Below the pieces are notes generated by a model. That model was not told the DNA's origin and made no database searches. It saw only the letters and a program-made list of their open reading frames with translations. The position numbers were made by a program, and so were the translations under genes. This document shows, one piece after another, positions 17,085 to 22,238 of a stretch of 22,238 nt of DNA. The stretch spans positions 1-22,238 of the forward strand of contig QWOR01000184.1 of assembly GCA_003669575.1 (NCBI GenBank), written 5' to 3'. Numbering within the stretch: the stretch's first letter is position 1; every line of letters starts with the position of its first letter. Origin of the DNA: Planctomycetota bacterium. Its GTDB lineage: Bacteria; Planctomycetota; Planctomycetia; Planctomycetales; Planctomycetaceae.

Positions 17085-18356
17085 ATGTCGCAACTCACCG
17101 GTAATCTTCTTGTCGGCCAGTCCGGCGGTCCCACAGCTGTCATCAACGCGAGCGTCTGCGGCGTCGTGCAGGAGGCCTTCAAGCACAGCTGCATTCAAGG
17201 CATTTACGGCGGGATGAATGGCATCCTGGGGATGCTCAACGAAGAGATTTTTGACTTCCGCAAGGAAGATCCGGCATCGATTGAAGGTCTGAAGTTCACG
17301 CCCGCGGCGGGGCTGGGAACCTGCCGCTACAAGCTCGACTTCAAAAAGAAGGCCGAGAAAGCCGCCAAAGACATGGACCGACTGTTCGAGGTGTTCAAGG
17401 CTCACAACATTCGGTACTTCTTCTACGCGGGCGGAAACGATTCGCAGGATTCATCGCACAAGATTCACCTGGAGTCGGTGAAGCGTGGCTGGGAAATGCG
17501 GGTCATCGGCGTGCCCAAGACGATCGACAACGACCTCCCGCACACTGACCATACGCCCGGCTATGGCAGCGTCATCAAGTATGTCAGCGCGACCGTCATG
17601 GAAGTCGGCTTCGATGTCGGCTCGATGGCCACCGACGATGGTTCGTGTTGCATTATCGAAGTCATGGGCCGCTCAGCAGGCTGGATCGCAGCGGGAGCAG
17701 CGCTCGCGCAGCGGGGCAATCCCGATAACCCACCACAGATTATTCTGTTGCCTGAAATCCCCTTCGAGCGGGAAAAGTTCATCGAAAAGGTGAAGTCGGT
17801 CGTCGCTCGCAACAAGTACTGCATCGTCGTCTGCGGTGAGGGGATCCGTTACCCCGATGGTCGCGAAGTCGGTGCCGACTACACCAAGCTCGACGATTTC
17901 GGCCACCCCGCTCTGGCTGGGGCAAGCACCAAGCTCAAGGAAATCATCGAGAAAGATATGAATCTCAAGACCCGCACGGTGCTACTCGGGTATGCCCAGC
18001 GTGCCGCAGCTCACTATGGCAGTGCGACTGATGCCGAAGAGTCGCATGCCTGCGGAGTCGCAGCGACGAAGGCAGCTGTCAGCGGAATCAGCGGCCAGAT
18101 GGTCAAGATCGTCCGCACGGGCAGCAAGCCCTACAAGTGGACGACCGGACTCCAGCCCCTGGAAGACATCGCCAACGTCGAGCACTTCCTCCCCAAGGAC
18201 TGGATCGCCGCCGATGGTTTCGGAGTGACCGAGAGGTTCATCGAATACGCCGCCCCACTGATCGAAGGCCAGACCAAGGTCCCCGAAGTCAGCGGCCTAC
18301 CAGGGTATGTCACCCTCGCCAAACACAAGCTGGCGAAGGTTCTGCCGCCCCGGTAG
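17085..18356 (+). CDS. pfp: Phosphofructokinase, pyrophosphate-dependent type
   Basis: The 423-residue product is a phosphofructokinase that interconverts fructose 6-phosphate and fructose 1,6-bisphosphate in glycolysis and gluconeogenesis. GQSGGPTAVIN near the N-terminus, GGNDS (116-120), PKTIDND (144-150), MGRSAGW and GEGIRY are family motifs. Two positions point to pyrophosphate as phosphate donor: Asp119 where ATP enzymes have Gly (GGDGS) and Lys145 where they have Gly (PGTIDND). N118 in place of Asp in the same loop is also notable. A pyrophosphate enzyme is reversible and is not expected to show allosteric ATP control. I see no strong ribosome-binding site before the ATG at 17085. The gene is probably monocistronic: 135 bases follow the previous gene and a strong terminator follows its own stop. 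Confidence 0.93.
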   Translation: MSQLTGNLLVGQSGGPTAVINASVCGVVQEAFKHSCIQGIYGGMNGILGMLNEEIFDFRKEDPASIEGLKFTPAAGLGTCRYKLDFKKKAEKAAKDMDRLFEVFKAHNIRYFFYAGGNDSQDSSHKIHLESVKRGWEMRVIGVPKTIDNDLPHTDHTPGYGSVIKYVSATVMEVGFDVGSMATDDGSCCIIEVMGRSAGWIAAGAALAQRGNPDNPPQIILLPEIPFEREKFIEKVKSVVARNKYCIVVCGEGIRYPDGREVGADYTKLDDFGHPALAGASTKLKEIIEKDMNLKTRTVLLGYAQRAAAHYGSATDAEESHACGVAATKAAVSGISGQMVKIVRTGSKPYKWTTGLQPLEDIANVEHFLPKDWIAADGFGVTERFIEYAAPLIEGQTKVPEVSGLPGYVTLAKHKLAKVLPPR

Positions 18357-18403
18357 CACACCTATTAGACGCTAGTGAGTCTGAACGCTCACACCTTCAA
18401 GCC

Positions 18404-18453
18404 AACGACCGAATCAATCAGCTGATCGCTGGTTTGATTCGGTCGTTTTATTG
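18404..18453 (+). terminator. Strong Rho-independent terminator after pfp
   Basis: A perfect 14-bp stem (18404-18417 pairing with 18434-18447; AACGACCGAATCAA against TTGATTCGGTCGTT) encloses an inner 4-bp stem CAGC/GCTG (18419-18422 with 18428-18431) and a 5-base loop TGATC. The descending arm ends in TTTTATTGTTATT. It lies 48 bases after the pfp stop and should separate pfp from the exoprotein gene. Confidence 0.9.
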
Positions 18454-18633
18454 TTATTGAGTGCCTTGACAATCCCCCCCCGCGTGGTGGAGCATCCATT
18501 TACCACGGCCACGGCATTCGCCGATGTTCACTCACCTTTCTATTGTGATCTTCGTCCTGAAGTAGGCACCCCATGTCTGCCGATAATCTCTTCCAAGCAT
18601 GTTGTCGATTTTCCGCGAATCGATGGAAACTTG

Positions 18634-18661
18634 TTGACCAGCGTCGTTTCACAAATATAAG
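18634..18661 (+). promoter_or_regulatory. Putative sigma-70-like promoter of the exoprotein gene
   Basis: TTGACC (18634-18639) and TATAAG (18656-18661) each match the consensus at five of six positions, with a 16-base spacer. Transcription would begin near 18668, giving a leader of about 74 bases before the GTG at 18742. This is the best-scoring promoter I saw in the window, by eye only. Confidence 0.5.
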
Positions 18662-18741
18662 GTGAGAAAACTGTCGCTGAATTAGTCTCTTTGCATTGAA
18701 TTCACCTTTTGCCTGCCTCTGTCGGAAAGCAAGGACATATT

Positions 18742-21700
18742 GTGATCCCAGTTCAACTTCACGGTCTGTTGCTTTCGTTTCTGACCACGACACGCCGAAG
18801 AAAATCGGATCTACGAAAATCGCTCCCATGGATTCAGTCCTGCGAATCCCGTCTTTTGCTGAGCGGACAGAATGCTCATGTGGATGTGGCCTACGGCGTA
18901 TTCTCTCCAGCTCAGATCGAGGCACTAGAATCCACGCCCATTAATCCTGCACTGGGATCGAAAACGCCAGCTGCGGCCAAGAATTTCGATGGCGGACATC
19001 AAGCGAACACCCTGACGATTGTTCTCGACTTTAAGGAGGCCAGTCAGGGAAACACCAGCGATGTTATGGGAAATGTGATTTCTTCATTTGATGTGAGCTC
19101 ATTTGGGTTCACAACAGCACAATTCGATACGTTGGCCAATGCGATTCTGGCAGAAATCGATGACGACTACTTTCGGGAATTGGTGGGTACTGTCGCGGGT
19201 CCTGTCGGAAAAGACCTGGCGATTGATTTCATGATTGGGAATATTGGAACCGCACCAGTTGGGATCACCAATTATTACTTTGTCCAAATCGGTACAGCCG
19301 TGTCTGGCCCTGGCGTAACCGGAGGCGTGCTGGGCATCGCAGCCGGTAGCGCGGTACGTGATAGCTCGGGAGTTGGTCCAAATTTCGGGATTAAGTCTGG
19401 GGATGTCGTTGCCTCGGTCTTCACTAACACCATTCAAGGATTACAGGGCATAACACCCTCAAATGCATTGTCCTCTGGGAATCTGACGTTTACAACGAAT
19501 GCCATTAGTGGAACGCTCTCTCACGAGATCGGACATACACTGTCGCTCTCGCACATCAACAAAGCAGGGTCTGTTCAACCGACCTCTGGAGTATCGCCCA
19601 TCATGGGGACCGGGGCGATTGACTTGCCGAATCAGGATCGCCTGACGGACAGGCAGTTCTCTCTCTCCGGATTCGATGGTCAGGATGCAAACGCCCCCCG
19701 GCAACATGTTCAGCAACTGGTCAACGCTGTCGGACTCCACGACTTCAATACAGGAACCAATACCGCTCCAGTCCTGAATAACCAGACACTCCCGTCGTTG
19801 CTTGAAAACAGTGCCAACGGTACGGTCGTTGGAACCGTCGTTGCCTCGGACGCGGACCCGAACCAGACACTGATCTATTCCATTGTTAATGGAAATACCG
19901 GTAACGCCTTCGCAATCAATCCGACAACTGGGCAAATCACTGTCAATTATCGATTGGCTGTCGACTACGAAACGAATCCGGTCTTTCAATTAACCGTTCA
20001 AGTCACCGATAACGGTAGCCCCGTCATGTTCGATACGGGACTTGTGACAATCAACATCAACGATCAGAACGACCTCGATTTTGGAGACCTGCCAGACACG
20101 TTTGGGACCACTGTGGCTTCGAATGGTGCTCGCCATCAGACCGTCACGGGACTATTCCTGGGGACAGGTTTCACAAATGAATTCGATGGCCAGCCGAGCA
20201 CAACCGCCTCGCTGGATAGTGATGACGGAGTGACCCTGCCTTCCGTCCTGACACCCGGTACGAATGCGCGGCTAGGTGTCAGGGCTTCTCAAGCCGGTCG
20301 ACTGGATGTTTTCATCGATTTCAATGGCAATGGTGTGTTCGAGTCGAATGAGCGTACCACACCGGTCGGTGGACTGCTCGTCAATGCGGGATCGAATGTC
20401 GTCAACGTGAGTGTCCCCGATACTGCTTCCTTAGGCCAGCGCGGTGCTCGATTCCGCCTCTCCTCAACTGGAGGTCTGGGTGCGACGGGAATGGCACCAG
20501 ATGGAGAGGTCGAAGACTACTTCGTCACGCTGGGAGCAGCTGGCACCGCTTACGACTATGGCGACCTGCCGGATACGTTTGGCACAATACAGGCCAGCGA
20601 CGGAGCCCGGCACCCGACTGGTGGCGGGTTGTTACTCGGTACGGGTGTCACTTCCGAAACAGATGGGAAGCCCGGCACGGCGGCGAACCTGGATAACGAT
20701 GACGGGGTGCTCTATCCCGCAGGTTTCGTGCTCGGAAACAGTGCTCTGTTGAAAGTCAGGGCCTCGCGGGCCGGAAAACTGGATGCCTTCATTGATTTTA
20801 ATAGCAATGGCGTATTCGATGCGAATGAGCGAGTGACCCCTGAAGGTGGGCTAGCGCTCGTTCCAGGCGTAAATAGCGTGACTGTGAATATCCCAGCCAC
20901 TGCGGTGGTTGGTCAACGTGGGGCACGCTTCCGTCTGTCCACTGCGGGAGGGCTCGCAGCCACAGGACCAGCTGCGGATGGGGAAGTTGAGGACTATTTA
21001 TTCCGGTTGACCAGCTCAGGCCCCACATACGATTTCGGTGACCTGCCGGATACGTTTGGCACGCTGCTCGCCAGTAACGGGCCCCGGCACCAACTCGGGA
21101 GTGGTTTAACTCTCGGATACGGTGTGACAACCGATGCTGGCGGACAACCGAATGCGTCAGCGAACAGTGACACTGATGACGGAGTGAAACTGCCAGATTC
21201 CATGACCCCCGGGGCGATCGCTCAGATCGAAGTCACCGCATCAAAAGCTGGTAATCTCGATGCGTTCATCGACTTCAACGGGAATGGAAAATTTGACGCT
21301 GACGAGAGAGTGACTCCAGTCGGCGGTCAGGCCCTCACGGCTGGCGTAAACATCGTGTCAGTGACAGTCCCCACCAACGCATCGATAGGTCAATTGGGAG
21401 CACGCTTCCGCATCTCTACGGTGGGTGGACTCGGTGCACTGGGATCGGCAATCGATGGCGAAGTGGAAGACCACTTCGTGCGAGTGGCTCTCAACGATTT
21501 CGGCGATTTGCCCGACACCTTTGGGACGACACTGGCTCAGGATGGAGCGAGACACCTGGCGGGAACCGGGCTTTATCTGGGGGCTGGTGTCACGAGCGAT
21601 CTGAACGGACTCCCAAGTGCTCCGGCGAATCGGGATCGCGACGATGGAGTGACATTCTCCTCGACTCTGATTGCCGGAATCGGAGCACGATTGAATGTTG

Positions 21701-22238
21701 TCGCCTCACAGGCTGGCAAGCTCGACGCATTCATCGACTTCAACGGCAACGGGGTGTTTGATTCAGATGAGCGGGTCACACCGATCGGTGGTTTAACACT
21801 CGCAGCTGGCACTAACAGCGTCTATGTCGAGGTCCCTGTGACTGCCGTCGCGGGAGCGAGAGCTGCTCGCTTCCGCCTCTCGTCAGCCGGCGGGCTCTCT
21901 GCGAAGGGAGCTTCTGCTGACGGAGAGGTTGAGGATTACATCATGAACGTTGTGTCCCCGGCCGAGGACACGATTCAATTGCTGCCCGACCCAGAAAGCC
22001 CTGGCCAGCAGTTGATCTACGTCAAAGGCACTGCGGGGAACGACACGATTTCCGTGGCGAAAACGAACCTCGGATTCGTCGTCAAAATGAACAACAAAGT
22101 CAGTCCTGACCTGAGTGCAAATTCGCGGATTCTGATCTACGGAGGACAAGGGAAAGACAATATCTCGTTGCCCACATCGAGTCCGCTGCCTGCCATGGTG
22201 GACGGTGGTCCCGGAAATGATTCGTTGTGGGGCGGTAA
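18742..22238 (+). CDS. Modular exoprotein: metzincin-like peptidase, cadherin-like, 4 GEVED repeats, RTX (3' partial)
   Basis: The frame is open to the last base, so only 1165 residues of a longer protein are visible. A GTG at 18742 follows AAGGA (18731-18735) by 6 bases. Basic RRRK is followed by ESRLLLSG (35-42), a divergent LEPR-xLL motif of planctomycete surface proteins. A zinc peptidase region has HEIGHTLSLSH (261-271; H261, H265 and H271 as ligands, E262 catalytic) and a Met-turn PIMGTG (M288). A cadherin-like domain (about 342-444) ends in NDQND. Four GEVED units start at residues 446, 605, 764 and 919, each with DFGDLPDTFGT, or DYGDLPDTFGT in unit 2, and GEVED. RTX-type repeats (GTAGND, GGQGKD, GGPGND) begin near 1089. 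It is probably a secreted, calcium-rich peptidase or adhesin; the substrate is unknown. The promoter at 18634-18661 lies upstream. Confidence 0.9.
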   Translation, partial: MIPVQLHGLLLSFLTTTRRRKSDLRKSLPWIQSCESRLLLSGQNAHVDVAYGVFSPAQIEALESTPINPALGSKTPAAAKNFDGGHQANTLTIVLDFKEASQGNTSDVMGNVISSFDVSSFGFTTAQFDTLANAILAEIDDDYFRELVGTVAGPVGKDLAIDFMIGNIGTAPVGITNYYFVQIGTAVSGPGVTGGVLGIAAGSAVRDSSGVGPNFGIKSGDVVASVFTNTIQGLQGITPSNALSSGNLTFTTNAISGTLSHEIGHTLSLSHINKAGSVQPTSGVSPIMGTGAIDLPNQDRLTDRQFSLSGFDGQDANAPRQHVQQLVNAVGLHDFNTGTNTAPVLNNQTLPSLLENSANGTVVGTVVASDADPNQTLIYSIVNGNTGNAFAINPTTGQITVNYRLAVDYETNPVFQLTVQVTDNGSPVMFDTGLVTININDQNDLDFGDLPDTFGTTVASNGARHQTVTGLFLGTGFTNEFDGQPSTTASLDSDDGVTLPSVLTPGTNARLGVRASQAGRLDVFIDFNGNGVFESNERTTPVGGLLVNAGSNVVNVSVPDTASLGQRGARFRLSSTGGLGATGMAPDGEVEDYFVTLGAAGTAYDYGDLPDTFGTIQASDGARHPTGGGLLLGTGVTSETDGKPGTAANLDNDDGVLYPAGFVLGNSALLKVRASRAGKLDAFIDFNSNGVFDANERVTPEGGLALVPGVNSVTVNIPATAVVGQRGARFRLSTAGGLAATGPAADGEVEDYLFRLTSSGPTYDFGDLPDTFGTLLASNGPRHQLGSGLTLGYGVTTDAGGQPNASANSDTDDGVKLPDSMTPGAIAQIEVTASKAGNLDAFIDFNGNGKFDADERVTPVGGQALTAGVNIVSVTVPTNASIGQLGARFRISTVGGLGALGSAIDGEVEDHFVRVALNDFGDLPDTFGTTLAQDGARHLAGTGLYLGAGVTSDLNGLPSAPANRDRDDGVTFSSTLIAGIGARLNVVASQAGKLDAFIDFNGNGVFDSDERVTPIGGLTLAAGTNSVYVEVPVTAVAGARAARFRLSSAGGLSAKGASADGEVEDYIMNVVSPAEDTIQLLPDPESPGQQLIYVKGTAGNDTISVAKTNLGFVVKMNNKVSPDLSANSRILIYGGQGKDNISLPTSSPLPAMVDGGPGNDSLWGG
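20077..21957 (+). repeat. Four tandem GEVED-type protein repeats
   Basis: Units begin at 20077, 20554, 21031 and 21496. The spacings are 477, 477 and 465 bases (159, 159 and 155 residues), and the last unit is about 460. Each starts with D(F/Y)GDLPDTFGT, continues with (D/N)G(A/P)RH, DDGV and AFIDFNGNG-like strands, and ends at (D)GEVED(Y/H). Unit 1 has VFIDFNGNG. The units are similar but clearly not identical at DNA level, so they are not a recent perfect duplication. Confidence 0.9.

Larger units (their letters stand above)
18357..18741. other. Intergenic region between pfp and the exoprotein gene
   Basis: This stretch of about 385 bases holds the intrinsic terminator at 18404-18453, a run of C residues (18474-18481), a promoter candidate at 18634-18661 and the ribosome-binding site AAGGA (18731-18735). 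An open frame at 18451-18660, in the same frame as the downstream gene, is closed by TAA at 18658 and again by TGA at 18697, and I do not regard it as a gene. Confidence 0.5.

Noticed and set aside
18466..18471. Perfect -35 hexamer TTGACA just after the terminator
   Set aside because: No acceptable -10 sequence lies 15-19 bases downstream; the 18634-18661 pair is better.
18451..18660. 69-residue frame upstream of the exoprotein
   Set aside because: It begins inside the terminator, covers the promoter candidate, ends in a stop and shows no domain; it is not a broken N-terminus of the exoprotein, which has its own start signals.
18696..18944. 82-residue frame with several cysteines
   Set aside because: It overlaps the start of the exoprotein in another frame; the exoprotein frame carries the LEPR-xLL-like motif and continues for over 1100 residues.
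19459..19989. 176-residue minus-strand frame
   Set aside because: It lies wholly opposite the peptidase and cadherin-like coding region and has no family features.
20077..21957. Possibility that the repeats are a CRISPR or mobile repeat array
   Set aside because: The period of about 470 bases is in frame and encodes homologous protein domains with divergent DNA; it is a protein repeat.

Overview
The window looks like core chromosome of a planctomycete, probably order Planctomycetales. The evidence is a PVC-type dehydrogenase with HEAT repeats and a C-terminal CxxCH haem domain, an exported ceramidase-like protein beside it, an FHA-GAF-PP2C regulator, and a very large exoprotein with a divergent LEPR-xLL-type N-terminal motif and GEVED domains. 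G+C is roughly 57-62% in lines I counted by hand. I could not fix the genus. I saw no tRNA, rRNA, CRISPR array, insertion sequence or phage gene.

Layout. 1-2439: 3' part of a TPR-rich protein with a very acidic tail. 2464-3132 (minus): NarL/FixJ response regulator. 3133-3529: divergent intergenic region. 3530-5272: FHA-GAF-PP2C phosphatase, overlapping by 8 bases the DinG-like helicase at 5265-7250. 7339-8418 (minus): membrane-anchored VWA protein. 8646-11591 and 11715-13061: PVC dehydrogenase/cytochrome and ceramidase-like protein, both exported. 13108-13647: small exported protein of unknown function. 13752-14888 and 14885-16249: SEDS (FtsW/RodA) protein and Kdo transferase WaaA, overlapping by 4 bases. 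16365-16949: thioredoxin-like protein. 17085-18356: pyrophosphate-type phosphofructokinase, followed by a strong intrinsic terminator. 18742 to the window end: a gene with no stop codon inside the window, encoding at least 1165 residues.

How the genes work together. The first third is signalling plus DNA maintenance: a response regulator diverges from an FHA/GAF/PP2C phosphatase that is translationally coupled to a helicase. The middle is exported oxidative or hydrolytic enzymes. Next is an envelope pair: SEDS for peptidoglycan, WaaA for lipid A-Kdo. The last gene is a modular secreted protein: N-terminal motif, metzincin-like zinc peptidase, cadherin-like domain, four GEVED repeats each with an EF-hand-like loop, then RTX-type repeats.

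Most of the window is ordinary for the phylum. The items most worth a second look are the large exoprotein, the Cys-to-Ser change at a predicted Fe-S ligand of the helicase, and the phosphatase-helicase coupling. I found no convincing multi-gene defence or mobile system.
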